Assembly (NCBI GenBank): GCA_021324935.1
Contig: JAJPIE010000019.1
Coordinates: 1-37,392, forward strand
Direction of reading: 5' to 3'
DNA: 37,392 nucleotides
Source of the DNA: Acidobacteriota bacterium
GTDB lineage: Bacteria; Acidobacteriota; Terriglobia; Acidiferrales; UBA7541
The notes beneath the pieces are model-generated. The model saw nothing but the letters and a program-made list of their open reading frames with translations, was not told where the DNA came from and searched no databases. This document shows positions 15,621 through 25,018 of this stretch, one piece after another. Each line of letters starts with the position of its first letter. Positions within the stretch are counted from its first letter, which is position 1. The position numbers were made by a program, and so were the translations under genes.

Positions 15621-17558
15621 TTAGGCAGGTCCCGAAAGAATTTCATTCACCGCACGATAAGCCTGATCGATGGCCGCATCCGTGTACGCGCTCGCACCCG
15701 CATCGGAATTGGCGATGCCAATCCGCCCGAACGGTTTTCGGCCAACTACCCAGGGTTCTTCGCCGGGCTTCCAGTCCGGTAGGTCCAGCCCGAATGGCGT
15801 GAACGCGTAACCGTGCGCCCAGCGGTTCACGATGATGCCTTCGATATCGCGGGCGGGATCAAAACCGCCACTGCTCAGCATGCGCCCGAGTTGGTCGCGA
15901 ATATTGCGCTCGAATTGGGCGTAAGGGGTTTGCAGCAGTTCGTAGCGGCCGGCACGATTCTGGTCGCGCACCGGCAGGCCGGGCTTGCAGGGAGTTCGCA
16001 GCATGAATAGAACGGCAGGTTCTTCTGGCTTGGCGGGAAATTCGTACTTGCCTAGGCTCACGGGAAAATCGAGTGCCGTATAGGTGTGGTAGCTGCCGGG
16101 TGCGACAACCTGGTGAATGCCCAGATTCGCAAACGAACTCCAGTTGCGAAGCGCCACGTGCGTATAAACCAGCGGCGCTTTCACCAGATACGAGAGCGCT
16201 TCCTTTTGCGCGCCGGGCAGCTCCGGACAGATGTACGGAATCATTACGTTGTAACACGCCAGAACGCAATACTTCCCTTTCACCACGTGCAGCTTGCCGC
16301 CGCGGCGATAACACACTTCCACTTCCTGCCCCGCGCCCTTCGCGCCCCCGTGCTTCACGTTCACAGCCGTGCTGTTCAGGCGAATTCGAACGGCGCTCTC
16401 GGCTTCATCGAGCTTCGCGTAATTGGCCTTCGCCGTGACCACGTCTTCCATGGAATTTCCGGGCATCGCGTCGGGAAGGAGCGAACGCACCAGCAAGCGC
16501 GCAATCGACGCGTTGCCGTCAGGAAAATGAAAGATGTACGGTTCTTCCTTTTCGTGCTCCGGAAAACCCAAGCCATCGAATCCAGGATAGGTGAACGACC
16601 CGTAGTCATCCCCCGCTTCATAGCACAGATAGGCCGGAACCCCCTCGATGCCGACGCAAAACAGATCGTGCGTGAAGGTCTGGAAGAACGGCAGCGCTTC
16701 CGGGATCAGCTTGCAATGCTTGGTCAGGTATTCCGCGTAGCTCATTTTGCGAAGCGCCGCGACTTTCTCCTGGTGCGAAAGCCCTGGTAGGTAGTCCACT
16801 TTTTCGGAATAGACCCGCGCGATATCTTTTTTAACGGCGTCGGTGAGCGGAGCCTTGCCAAGGAATTCGGCCCACGGCGTCGTGTTCATGCCGGGGATCA
16901 GCTTGTCCTCGCCGAAAGTTTCCTTGTCAAAGAACGCCGCCGTGCCGCGCTTCGCGTACAGATTCGTGTCGTATGCTTTATAGAATTTCTGAGTGTCGAT
17001 TCCGAGCTCTTCCAGCAATGTTTTTGCCTCGGCGCTATATCTTCCGGGGCTTTCGATGGATTGCGTGCCGCCGTAAGAAAGGACCATCCGACCGCCCGTC
17101 TGGAATTCGTTGCGTTTGGCATGGCCCCCGAAATCATCGTGGTTATCGAGAATCAGGATTTTGGCGCCGTTGCCGGTTTTCTGTCGGAAACGATAGGCGG
17201 CGGCAAGGCCGCTGATGCCGCCTCCAACTACCACGAGATCGTATGCTTCGCCAGTCTGGATGGGATCGCCGAAGGAATCCGTGGAAGCCCCGTCGCGCAG
17301 GCGATGCGCCGTGGCAAACGAGCCGTCGTGGTTTCCGCGAATTCCCATGCGGGCTGGCGGGTAATAGTCGGGTGCCTTTTCCGGAGCAAATTCGTCAAGC
17401 GCACCGGCCGCCAGCAATTGTTGCGCGCTGAGAGCGCCACCTAGCAGCGCAGCGCCGGTGCCGACTGCCACGCCGTTCAGAAAATCGCGGCGAGTGATCT
17501 CGCGGTTCATTCCCAGCTCGGCGTCCCGCCGCTTGTTCTCTTCTTCACGATTGTCCAT
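15621..17558 (-). CDS. Tat-exported FAD/NAD(P)-binding amine oxidase-like protein (SpdH-type)
   Basis: The 645-aa protein carries a twin-arginine signal (ITRRDFLNG at 21-29, hydrophobic stretch to about 50). A FAD-binding Rossmann motif follows: [20 protein letters not shown] (105-124), with the acidic second-strand end at [19 protein letters not shown]. This arrangement, with [13 protein letters not shown] and later the C-terminal [31 protein letters not shown]-contact region, is that of periplasmic spermidine-dehydrogenase-like oxidoreductases. The substrate is not certain. The start at 17558 precedes the Tat motif and has AGGGG seven bases upstream; Met17 is an alternative. It is monocistronic and divergent from the next gene. 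Confidence 0.85.
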   Translation of the reverse strand: MDNREEENKRRDAELGMNREITRRDFLNGVAVGTGAALLGGALSAQQLLAAGALDEFAPEKAPDYYPPARMGIRGNHDGSFATAHRLRDGASTDSFGDPIQTGEAYDLVVVGGGISGLAAAYRFRQKTGNGAKILILDNHDDFGGHAKRNEFQTGGRMVLSYGGTQSIESPGRYSAEAKTLLEELGIDTQKFYKAYDTNLYAKRGTAAFFDKETFGEDKLIPGMNTTPWAEFLGKAPLTDAVKKDIARVYSEKVDYLPGLSHQEKVAALRKMSYAEYLTKHCKLIPEALPFFQTFTHDLFCVGIEGVPAYLCYEAGDDYGSFTYPGFDGLGFPEHEKEEPYIFHFPDGNASIARLLVRSLLPDAMPGNSMEDVVTAKANYAKLDEAESAVRIRLNSTAVNVKHGGAKGAGQEVEVCYRRGGKLHVVKGKYCVLACYNVMIPYICPELPGAQKEALSYLVKAPLVYTHVALRNWSSFANLGIHQVVAPGSYHTYTALDFPVSLGKYEFPAKPEEPAVLFMLRTPCKPGLPVRDQNRAGRYELLQTPYAQFERNIRDQLGRMLSSGGFDPARDIEGIIVNRWAHGYAFTPFGLDLPDWKPGEEPWVVGRKPFGRIGIANSDAGASAYTDAAIDQAYRAVNEILSGPA

Positions 17559-17767
17559 GTGAAATCCCCTGACCTCCAGCGGAGTCCCAGTATAGCTGCG
17601 ACGTTTGCATCCCTCCACAATTTCAGTAAGGTTTGCGTGCAGGCGACGGTTTTCCGTTCGGGCTCAACCTGGGGAGGCCGGGGTATGCTCGCGGTGATGA
17701 TTCCAGACCTGCTTCGATTTTGGCGCAATCACTGATAGTCTCATGGGCAGTTTTCGACCTATCTCCC

Positions 17768-18403
17768 ATGGAACCCCCGGCCAACCATCAAGGCGAAAAG
17801 GAGACCAGTCGCCTGGAAGCCTTCAGCGACGGTGTTTTCGCCATCGCTATTACTTTGCTGGTGCTCGAACTGAAGGTTCCCGCCCTTCCCTCCAGCGGAG
17901 CGAATTCTGCGGCCCTCGGCAAGGCGCTGCTGCATTTGTGGCCGAGTTACCTTGCGCTGGTCACGAGCTTCTTTACCATCCTGATCATGTGGATGCATCA
18001 CCACGCCATCCTGCGCAACGTACATCGCACCGATTCGTGGCTGCATTTCACCAACGGATGCCTGCTTCTGGTGATTACCTTTGTTCCTTACCCTACGTCT
18101 GTACTGGCCGCTTATCTGGATTCTTCCGCCGCCAAGATGGCCGCGGGCTTTTATGCGGGCACGTTTGTTTTCGTGGCGATTTGCTTTTCGCTCTTTACCT
18201 ATGGAGCCTTCCGGCCACATCTGCTCTCGCAGCACGCCTCGCAAAAATTCATCGAGACGACACTGCGCAACTACCGCATCGGCCCGCCGCTTTATATCCT
18301 GGCGACCAGCGCGGCGATGATCGATGCGCGATTGTCGCTGGCAATCTGTACGGGACTCTGGATTTTCTGGGCGGCGGTAATCCGGGACCAGCGGGGGGCT
18401 TAA
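17768..18403 (+). CDS. TMEM175-family potassium channel-like protein (DUF1211)
   Basis: The 211-aa protein has the hallmark N-terminal helix RLEAFSDGVFAIAITLLVLEL (15-35) with the FSD motif that lines the TMEM175 pore. About six membrane helices follow, including HLWPSYLALVTSFFTILIMWMHHH and LHFTNGCLLLVITFVPYPTSVL. Bacterial TMEM175 proteins conduct K+ with weak selectivity as tetramers. The open frame extends 45 codons upstream, but conserved sequence starts near the ATG at 17768. No strong ribosome site is visible. It converges on the next gene with 12 bases between. Confidence 0.85.
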   Translation: MEPPANHQGEKETSRLEAFSDGVFAIAITLLVLELKVPALPSSGANSAALGKALLHLWPSYLALVTSFFTILIMWMHHHAILRNVHRTDSWLHFTNGCLLLVITFVPYPTSVLAAYLDSSAAKMAAGFYAGTFVFVAICFSLFTYGAFRPHLLSQHASQKFIETTLRNYRIGPPLYILATSAAMIDARLSLAICTGLWIFWAAVIRDQRGA

Positions 18404-18415
18404 TCACCCCAACTC

Positions 18416-19138
18416 TCAGTGGTACTTGGTGACCAGTTGGCCGTCTTCGATGTGTAAATCGGAAACGTCGGATGGCAGCTTTAGCTTCTCCCGGTTCTCG
18501 GGAGAGTCCATCAACTGGCGCACCGCGCTCTCCAACGCGGATTGCGGAATGGGCAAGGCGCCGATTTTTCCGCTGACGGGCTCGAATCTCAGGTAGCCAT
18601 CCTGCGCCCCCAGCTTTCCCACCAGGTCCAGCGTCATGTCCTTTCCGTGGAGGTCGAACACCACATAAGCGTGTACCTGATCGCCTTCCATCGTCACCTT
18701 CACGTCTTTCACCGAAGATTTGGCCTGCTCGATATCCGCCGGCGTGAGGTTTCCCGGGCCTCCGTCCAGCGCAGCGGAAGATGAGGTTTGCTGGCCTGAG
18801 CCGCCGCTGGAAGAGGCGGAATTCTGCTGCGCCAGGTCGAGATGTTTGGCTAGGTAGGAGTTTACTTCGTCCTGATTTAACCGCAGGGTGGCCGACTGTC
18901 CCTGCGAAACGGTTTGTTCCGCCTGCAAAAGCTTTTGCTCCGCGCTGGCCGCGGCCTGCGGCGTCGCCACCACCGGGGGCGGCGGTGACTTGCGCAGCAA
19001 CAGGATGATGGTAATTAGCGCGGCAAGATAGGTGGACCAGCGCACGATCCGGAACGCCCAGCGCAGCACACTCAGCCTCTCCGGACCACGCTCAGCACCG
19101 GCCGGGATTTGCGGAATCTTGGGGAGATTTGGGGCCAT
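18416..19138 (-). CDS. Single-pass membrane protein with extracytoplasmic domain, unknown function
   Basis: The 240-aa protein has a basic, proline-rich N-terminus, one membrane helix (about 33-49), then a periplasmic or external part. That part holds an Ala/Gln-rich segment, LRLNQDEVNSYLAKHL (about 86-101), a Ser/Gly-rich linker and a beta-rich domain (KVTMEGDQVHAYVVFDLHGKDMTLDLVGKL). The pattern of an NxYL helix followed by such strands recalls the YpmS/DUF2140 and DUF2993 lipid-binding-like families, but I am not sure. ATG 19138 is preceded by AAGGAAG; an earlier start 15 codons upstream is less likely. Confidence 0.7.
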   Translation of the reverse strand: MAPNLPKIPQIPAGAERGPERLSVLRWAFRIVRWSTYLAALITIILLLRKSPPPPVVATPQAAASAEQKLLQAEQTVSQGQSATLRLNQDEVNSYLAKHLDLAQQNSASSSGGSGQQTSSSAALDGGPGNLTPADIEQAKSSVKDVKVTMEGDQVHAYVVFDLHGKDMTLDLVGKLGAQDGYLRFEPVSGKIGALPIPQSALESAVRQLMDSPENREKLKLPSDVSDLHIEDGQLVTKYH

Positions 19139-19330
19139 GACGGCTTCCTTTGGCCTGAAGCACACCTTCAGACCCTGCTTCAAACCCTAGCCCTCGGGAA
19201 AGGTTGCGGCAAGCAACACGAGGCGGCAAGCGGCCAATTCGGCACCTGTTCTCCCGGGCTTTGCATGGGATACTCAGGAATCGCCTCGCGCCGATGGAAT
19301 CCTGATCGGCAAAACACCAGAGGGACAGAA

Positions 19331-20251
19331 TTGGAAGCACAAGAAGCCATCACCATTCAGGATACGCTTCGCCCCAAGCGACTCCCCGCCTATCTGGCGC
19401 TGGTTGGCGGCGTAGTGTGTATCGCATGGTCGGCGATTTTCGTTCGCTGGACGGACATTCCCGGCCCCGCCTCCGCCTTTTACCGGATGCTGTTTCCGGC
19501 GCTGATCTTGCTCCCGACATTTTTCTTTGACCGCCGGCGCGATCCCGTCGACTGGCGCACCCTGGGCATCATTGCCTTCGGAGGGCTGTTCTTCTCATTC
19601 GACCTCGCGCTATATAACACTTCGATCCTGCGCACTTCCGCCGCGAACGCCACGCTGCTTGGCAACAACACCCCGATTTTTGTGGGCTTGCTCACCTGGC
19701 TGGTTCTTCGCAAGCCCCCGGCCCGCGCATTCTGGATTGGCCTGCTGATGGCCATCGTCGGAGCGGTGGTGATTTTGTGGGCGGACTTGAGGCACCACGC
19801 TCAGATCGGCATCGGCGACCTTATGGCGCTGGCGGCTTCGGCATGCTTCGCGGTTTATTTGATGGTGACTGAAAAGATTCGCGGCTCTACGGGCACGCTG
19901 TCGTTCCTGCGTCTGGCGATGATTGCCAGCACCTTGGCGCTCCTCCTGCTGAATTGGATGATGGGTATTTCGTTGCGCATGCCGCATGGAAGGACGCTGT
20001 GGGCTGTGCTTGGGCTGGGCCTGGTTTCGCAATTGGGCGGATATCTTTTTCTGACCTATGCGCTGGGCCATTTGCCGGCGACGCTCACCTCGATCAGCCT
20101 GCTGACACAGGGACCTTTGACCGCCGCGATGGCGGCGGTGCTGCTGAATGAGCCGCTCACTCTGGCGCAAATCATTGGCGGCATCCTGGTCTTGGCCGGC
20201 GTGGCGCTGGCGCATCGTCAGCGGCATCCGGAAGACGAAGCCAACGTCTGA
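19331..20251 (+). CDS. EamA/DMT-family transporter
   Basis: The 306-aa protein consists of two EamA repeats of five helices each (first starting LPAYLALVGGVVCIAWSAIFVRW, second starting GIGDLMALAASACFAVYLMV), a normal length for drug/metabolite-type exporters. The end LAQIIGGILVLAGVALAHRQRH is typical. I chose the TTG at 19331 because AGAGGGA lies about six bases before it and the reading frame further up (ATG at 19265 or 19109) is hydrophilic and overlaps the divergent gene. The substrate cannot be predicted. Confidence 0.85.
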   Translation: MEAQEAITIQDTLRPKRLPAYLALVGGVVCIAWSAIFVRWTDIPGPASAFYRMLFPALILLPTFFFDRRRDPVDWRTLGIIAFGGLFFSFDLALYNTSILRTSAANATLLGNNTPIFVGLLTWLVLRKPPARAFWIGLLMAIVGAVVILWADLRHHAQIGIGDLMALAASACFAVYLMVTEKIRGSTGTLSFLRLAMIASTLALLLLNWMMGISLRMPHGRTLWAVLGLGLVSQLGGYLFLTYALGHLPATLTSISLLTQGPLTAAMAAVLLNEPLTLAQIIGGILVLAGVALAHRQRHPEDEANV

Positions 20252-20405
20252 CCCTCCGGTGCATCCGCGGCGCGCAGGAATTGTGATGTGGTGGCGCGCG
20301 GGAACCTTCACGCAATCCGGGCTGGCTTCGCGGCACCACGTGGCAAACAGAAGCTTTTCCGCCCATAAAATTCCCAGAGCGCGCATTTTCTGCCGGACTT
20401 CTGGT

Positions 20406-20455
20406 TTGCCAGATTTGCAATCCTAGGTAACATGGGGCGTCACGCCTTCGCCCCA
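20406..20455 (+). promoter_or_regulatory. Candidate promoter and leader hairpin of the patatin gene
   Basis: TTGCCA (20406-20411) and TAACAT (20428-20433) are spaced 16 bases. They are followed by a perfect seven-pair hairpin TGGGGCG/CGCCCCA (20433-20439 and 20449-20455) that ends 24 bases before the ATG. The promoter match is moderate and the hairpin may simply be a leader structure. The rest of 20252-20479 shows nothing else. Confidence 0.35.
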
Positions 20456-20479
20456 GACGGATTTCCCGTGAGGTTCTCC

Positions 20480-22720
20480 ATGCGCTTCTTGTGTGCCATT
20501 CTTCTGCTTCCTTTCCTGTCGATGCCCTGCTTGGCGCAGGAGCCGCAAATTCCCCCGAGCAGCGCGCAAGCCACGGAGCGAACCAAGCCCGCCCCCAGCC
20601 AAGCGCAGGGACGCTTGAAGATCGGCGTGGCGCTGGAAGGCGGAGGGGCGCTCGGCGAAGCGCACATCGGCGTCCTGAAGTGGTTTGAAGAGCACCACAT
20701 CCCGATCGATTACATCGCAGGAACCAGCATGGGCGGCCTGGTGGGTGGCATGTACGCCACGGGAAAGTCCGTGGAAGAATTGCGAACCATGCTGGAAAAG
20801 GCCGACTGGGCCCTGCTGCTCGGCGGCGGCACGCCGTACACCGACCTGTCGTTCCGGCGAAAAGAAGACGCGCGGGCGGTGCCCAATTCCATTACCATCG
20901 GGCTGAAAAATGGCGCTTCGCTGCCGCCAGGATTGAACTCCGGGCATCAGATCAACCTGCTGATCGACCGCGAAACGCTGAATTATTCCGGTATTTCTTC
21001 CTTTGACGAACTGCCCATTCCTTTCCGTTGCGTTTCCACGGAGCTGATTTCCGGGAAGGCTTATGTTTTTCAGAGCGGATCGCTGTCGGACGCCATGCGC
21101 GCCACGATGTCCATCCCCGGCGTGTTCGCGCCGGTTCGCCAGGATAACAAGATCTTTGTGGACGGCGGGCTGGTGGACAATCTGCCGACCGACGTGGTGC
21201 GGCAGATGGGCGCGGACGTGGTGATCGCCGTCCATCTGGAGACTTCGCCGGCAACGGCGAAGGACATTCAGTCGGCTTTCAGCGTTTTGGGGCGCTCCGT
21301 GGAACTCGTGATTGCGGAGACCGAGATTCGCGGCATGGCGGGCGCGGACCTCATCGTCAAGGCGGATGTCCAAAAATATTCCACGTCCGATTATCAAAAA
21401 ACCGACGAACTCATTCAGCAAGGCTACGACGCGGCGCAGGCCAAGGCGCAAATTCTGAAAGGCTACATGCTGGATGATGCCGCCTGGGCGGAATACCTGC
21501 AGGAGAAAAAAACCCGCGAGCGCGGCGCCATCGGGGTTCCGCAATTTGTGCGCGTGGAGGGCGCGGATCGCGAAGGCGCGAAAAACATCGAGCAATTGAT
21601 GAAACGCCTGGTCGGCAAGCCGCTGGATACCGCGGCACTCGACAAGTTGCTGACGCGCATGACCGGCGTGGGGCGCTACGACAGCATTACTTATGAGATT
21701 GTCAACGACGACGGCCAGACGGGACTGCTGATCCGCGTGCATGAAAAGACGTATGCGCCGCCCTTCCTGCTGCCCTCGGTGCAGATCGACGGCAGCCAGC
21801 CGGAGGACGTCAACTTTACGATGGGTGTGCGCCTGACGGCGATGGACGTCTGGGGCTACCGCTCCGAGTGGCGCACGGATTTGCAATTTGGGGAGACCTA
21901 CGGCATCCGCACCGAGTTGTACCGCCCCTTCAAGCCGCTCGGCAAATGGTTCTTCGCTCCGTACATCCACGCGGACCAGACGAATTTCAAGATCTATCAA
22001 AAGACCGATCCGCGCGCGATCTACCGCGTGGACGACGTGGACGGAGGTATGGATCTGGGCTACGCATTCAACCGGTTCAACGAATTGCGCGTGGGCTACG
22101 GAATCGGCTATGACGATTTCACGCTGCGTCTGGGAACGCCGGATTTTGCCTCGGCCGAAGGACGATCGGGCGCGTTCCATCTCCGTTATATTCTGGACCA
22201 CACCAATGAGCCGGTGATTCCGACGAAGGGCTACTACGCGCAAACGCTCTTCGAGTGGTATGACACCACACCGCTGGCAACGCAAGCGTACCCTTCGCTG
22301 CAACAGTACTTGCAATATTTCCAGCCGGTTTCGACCAGCGGGTCGCTCTACATCCTGGGCGAAGGAGGATCGACCTTTGGGCGCGCTTCGCTTGGAACGC
22401 CCGCGTTTTTCCTGGGAGGCGTCGGGCGCCTCAGCGCCTATGGCCTGAACGAACTGGTCGGCAATCAATATTTCCTGGGCCGGACCGGGTACCTCCACAA
22501 AATCTTCCAATTGCCGCCGTTCCTTGGAAAACAGGTGTACGCCACGGGATTTGCTGAAGTCGGAAAAATCTATGGCGATCCATTCCATGCCCCCAAGCTC
22601 TCCGGCGACGGCGGCGCGGGCGTGCTGGTGGAGACCGCATTTGGCCCGATCCTGATCGGCGGGAGCGCCGGAGATTCCGGGCATCGCAAGTGGTTCTTCC
22701 AGTTGGGCCGCGTGTTCTGA
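20480..22720 (+). CDS. Patatin-like phospholipase with POTRA and Omp85-type barrel (type Vd-like)
   Basis: The 746-aa protein has a signal peptide (MRFLCAILLLPFLSMPCLAQ). The patatin domain (about 46-330) follows with oxyanion motif EGGGALGEAHIGVL, nucleophile Ser83 in GTSMGG and catalytic Asp228 in DGGLVDN. Next comes a POTRA-like segment (about 358-420, QFVRVEGADREGAKN) and a C-terminal beta-barrel of the BamA/Omp85 class ending in Phe (FFQLGRVF). This is the order of PlpD-type (type Vd) proteins, so an outer-membrane lipase is expected. The oxyanion motif has Leu where most patatins have Arg. The ATG at 20480 starts the signal peptide and has GTGAGG upstream; an ATG 16 codons earlier is less likely. 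Confidence 0.9.
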   Translation: MRFLCAILLLPFLSMPCLAQEPQIPPSSAQATERTKPAPSQAQGRLKIGVALEGGGALGEAHIGVLKWFEEHHIPIDYIAGTSMGGLVGGMYATGKSVEELRTMLEKADWALLLGGGTPYTDLSFRRKEDARAVPNSITIGLKNGASLPPGLNSGHQINLLIDRETLNYSGISSFDELPIPFRCVSTELISGKAYVFQSGSLSDAMRATMSIPGVFAPVRQDNKIFVDGGLVDNLPTDVVRQMGADVVIAVHLETSPATAKDIQSAFSVLGRSVELVIAETEIRGMAGADLIVKADVQKYSTSDYQKTDELIQQGYDAAQAKAQILKGYMLDDAAWAEYLQEKKTRERGAIGVPQFVRVEGADREGAKNIEQLMKRLVGKPLDTAALDKLLTRMTGVGRYDSITYEIVNDDGQTGLLIRVHEKTYAPPFLLPSVQIDGSQPEDVNFTMGVRLTAMDVWGYRSEWRTDLQFGETYGIRTELYRPFKPLGKWFFAPYIHADQTNFKIYQKTDPRAIYRVDDVDGGMDLGYAFNRFNELRVGYGIGYDDFTLRLGTPDFASAEGRSGAFHLRYILDHTNEPVIPTKGYYAQTLFEWYDTTPLATQAYPSLQQYLQYFQPVSTSGSLYILGEGGSTFGRASLGTPAFFLGGVGRLSAYGLNELVGNQYFLGRTGYLHKIFQLPPFLGKQVYATGFAEVGKIYGDPFHAPKLSGDGGAGVLVETAFGPILIGGSAGDSGHRKWFFQLGRVF

Positions 22721-23294
22721 GGCAGTTGCCGTGGCGGGGTGCGTTCCCATCTGAGAGGATCGGCAGAAGAGGGTACCCCGGGGGATTCGCGTAAGAGTGG
22801 CAGTGAAAGGACTTAGCGGATGAAAGGGGTGGAAATGGCTGTAAGAGCAGAAAGGAAAGGAGTTGCGGGATGTAACGCGAAAATTACGCGAAGATTGGCG
22901 TTCCGAGTCGGGAAAAATGACGAGAGAACTGAAGAAAGGAGAGCAATTCGCGAAAGAGGAGGGAGGTTGGGCGGACTGGTGCTCGATTCTCACGAGGAAG
23001 GATAGCACAGGTTTGTTTACTATGTCAATAACTATTTAACGAGGTAAGATTCGAATGAGCCGGACTTTTCGGTCATGTCCGGTCTGGCGTGTCTTCTCCT
23101 GTGGTTGGGAATGCTTGCGTGACCGAGGGGTGTTGTTGCATGCACGGGAGCGGGGCATGGAGGAAGGGACACGTCTTGGGCGCGGAGGAAAAAGACAAAG
23201 AGAAGAGCGGCCCATCCTTGCAAAACCCGCAAGGAAAGGCCACCCCAGAAGTGTTCTCCAGGCACACGATCAACTTCGTGGCTAAGGGTGTGCC
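22721..23294. other. Non-coding repeat-like junction region
   Basis: No gene is supported in these 574 bases. The stretch has a purine-rich part (about 22790-22990) and then sequence leading into a transposase remnant. An inverted repeat GGCACAC (23261-23267) / GTGTGCC (23288-23294) sits exactly where resemblance to the transposase begins, so it may mark the breakpoint. The one-base-resolution history cannot be read here. Confidence 0.5.
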
Positions 23295-23637
23295 ACCCGC
23301 CAAGGTCCTTCAGGTTTTGAAGCAGAAGGTGTCGCGTTCCCTGCGCGGAAGAAAAAGTTCCCCGAACGGACAGTTGCGGCTTCCGTTCGCCTCCGAGGTC
23401 AAGGAATCTCCTTCGTTTTGGCAACGACGCTTCTACGACTTTAACGTGTGGAGCGAGAAGAAGGTCCGCGAAAAACTGAATTACATGCACAAGAATCCGG
23501 TGGAGCGAAAACTGGTGGCGCACCCGAAGGATTGGCCGTGGAGCAGTTGGTCGCACTACGCGAAAGGCGAACGCGGATTGATCGCCATCGATTCGCTGAG
23601 GGAACGAACAAACCCAGGAGAAAATCCGCACCCTTAA
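23295..23637 (+). pseudogene. REP-associated tyrosine transposase (RAYT, Y1/IS200-like), 5'-truncated
   Basis: The C-terminal part of a RAYT is clear: AKVLQVLKQKVSRSLRGRK, then FWQRRFYDFNVWSEKKVREKL, NYMHKNPVERKLVAHPKDWPWSSWSHYAKGE. The region that should hold the HUH metal site and the usual N-terminus is missing. Upstream codons in the same frame (back to about 23089) do not look like the family and appear to be read-through of repeat DNA. It is therefore a remnant unless a fused start is used. RAYTs mobilise REP hairpins; several REP-like elements occur 4-7 kb away. A hairpin overlaps its stop. Confidence 0.8.
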
Positions 23638-23652
23638 AACCGAAGGGTGCGG
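23626..23652. repeat. Perfect 10-bp hairpin at the end of the RAYT remnant
   Basis: CCGCACCCTT (23626-23635) pairs fully with AAGGGTGCGG (23643-23652) around a seven-base loop, overlapping the transposase stop codon. No T-run follows, so it is more likely a repeat-element hairpin than a rho-independent terminator, although it could also end transcription of the converging gene. Confidence 0.75.
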
Positions 23653-23675
23653 GACCCACACCTCACTTCGCCACC

Positions 23676-24386
23676 CTAAGGCCTGCTCCACCCGCCTACT
23701 TCGACAATCAAAGGCACATGGTCGCTGACTTTTGCCCATTTCCCCCATTTTCCAACCTCGACCGTATCAATTCGCTTGGCCCACAGCTCTGGCAGAAATA
23801 CATAATCGATGTGGTAGCCACGATTCTTGTGGTGGTAAAAATAATGTGTCGGTCGTTTCTCCTCGCCTTGGCGCTCAGAGAAAAACTGATGATAGGCGCT
23901 AACAATATTTCGCTCGGCCAGAAATTTCACCAAGAACGAATGATTGTGCCTTTCTCTCTTACCATCCCAGATTACGTTGCTATTGAAATCTCCGCACATA
24001 ACGACGGGTAAGCCGTTGAACCATTCGGGATGGTTTTCCAGTGCTTGGCATGCCTGGCCGATGTAGCTGTCCTTGACGCTTCCTTTGATTCTTGCTGTCC
24101 AGACGGCAAGTAAGAGAAAGTCAGGAGGGCCGCCTATCCAGATTGGAACAGCCCATTTGCTCTGTGGTTCTCGAAACTCAAGAATCCGCCAGGGCTTGGC
24201 GACCAAAACTCCGAGGCCTTTCTTTGGGTTCTCCCCAAACCACCGCCCATCGAACTGGTCGCCTTCAGGTGACTGGATAGATTCTTGAGAACATTCGGGG
24301 ATAACGGCGATGTCGGGGCAAAGGTGGCGTACGAATCGGCGCTTCCCCGAGAAACCCATTTTGCAATTCCAAACAAGAATTTTCAT
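23676..24386 (-). CDS. Endonuclease/exonuclease/phosphatase (EEP)-family hydrolase
   Basis: The 236-aa protein has the full EEP metal and catalytic set: LVWNCKMG (Asn7), IPECS (Glu31), MCGDFNSNV (Asp133, Asn135), YHIDYVFLP (His192, Asp194) and KVSDHVPLIVEV (Asp222, His223). No signal peptide or membrane segment is seen, so it should be cytosolic. The family includes DNases, apurinic endonucleases and phosphodiesterases/phosphatases; the substrate is not predictable. No strong ribosome site precedes ATG 24386. It follows two membrane-protein genes (24-base gap) in an apparent operon, within a visibly AT-richer patch. Confidence 0.85.
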   Translation of the reverse strand: MKILVWNCKMGFSGKRRFVRHLCPDIAVIPECSQESIQSPEGDQFDGRWFGENPKKGLGVLVAKPWRILEFREPQSKWAVPIWIGGPPDFLLLAVWTARIKGSVKDSYIGQACQALENHPEWFNGLPVVMCGDFNSNVIWDGKRERHNHSFLVKFLAERNIVSAYHQFFSERQGEEKRPTHYFYHHKNRGYHIDYVFLPELWAKRIDTVEVGKWGKWAKVSDHVPLIVEVGGWSRP

Positions 24387-24410
24387 AGGTACGTGTGGCA
24401 GGAAAATGGC

Positions 24411-25010
24411 CTAAGACAGCTCCCTGATCTTCGCCGCCATCTTGTATACGTCCCAATTCTTATGGAACTCGGCGAGCCTCCGGTGAAATTCCTCCGGGTC
24501 TTTGACTCTTTGTAGGCCGTCTGCCTCTGCCATGCGCTCTTTCATGTAGGCAGCTAGCGGGTCGGAGACAAGATAGGACAGATAATACGCTTCTTGGAGA
24601 TTCAGATATGCCGGGAAGATTTTGCTGTACGGATGGGTTCCCAGGTTGCCAAACTCTGAATAGTCCCTGCCCGGCCCGAACGACCTATTTCTGTGTACGC
24701 TATCAACGAGAAAATTCTCAAAAGCTCGCAAGGCCCTAAATATCTCTGCCACGCGGTCCGCATGAATTTGCTTTCGCCAAATATCCATCTGCGCGGCAGT
24801 TTCTTTGTGTTGATCTATTCTTTCTTGTTCCTCTTTCAGCCGTTCTTGGCCTTGCTTCCGATATTCCCGCGAGTCCAGAACGAAGATTGCTACGAGGGCA
24901 ATCCCCTCCAACCAAATAGCGATAGGCTCATACACTCTGAGCCAGTTGATCGCCGGGATGCAGACAGCGATGAGTGCCAAGCCGAGGACAATCCATTTCC
25001 AATTGTTCAT
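24411..25010 (-). CDS. Two-helix membrane protein with coiled coil, unknown function
   Basis: The 199-aa protein starts with two closely spaced hydrophobic segments (about 5-24 and 29-46). A charged helical stretch (about 48-85: SREYRKQGQERLKEEQERID) likely forms a coiled coil, and a soluble mostly helical C-terminal domain containing AFENFLVDSVHRN and LQEAYYLSYLV follows. I do not recognise a family. ATG 25010 has GTAGGAT upstream. It lies eight bases after the stop of the preceding membrane-protein gene and 24 bases before the EEP hydrolase, so all three are probably cotranscribed. Base composition is clearly less GC-rich than in the flanking genes. Confidence 0.75.
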   Translation of the reverse strand: MNNWKWIVLGLALIAVCIPAINWLRVYEPIAIWLEGIALVAIFVLDSREYRKQGQERLKEEQERIDQHKETAAQMDIWRKQIHADRVAEIFRALRAFENFLVDSVHRNRSFGPGRDYSEFGNLGTHPYSKIFPAYLNLQEAYYLSYLVSDPLAAYMKERMAEADGLQRVKDPEEFHRRLAEFHKNWDVYKMAAKIRELS

Positions 25011-25018
25011 AGAGCATC

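Noticed and set aside
20423..23008. Very long minus-strand open frame (861 codons) opposite the patatin gene
   Set aside because: It is antisense to a gene with clear domains, catalytic residues and signal peptide; the translation is His/Arg/Gln-rich without any family pattern, as expected of a shadow frame in GC-rich DNA.
23089..23294. N-terminal part of the RAYT open frame as coding
   Set aside because: The codons before about 23295 show no resemblance to the family and lack the HUH motif; they look like non-coding repeat DNA read through.
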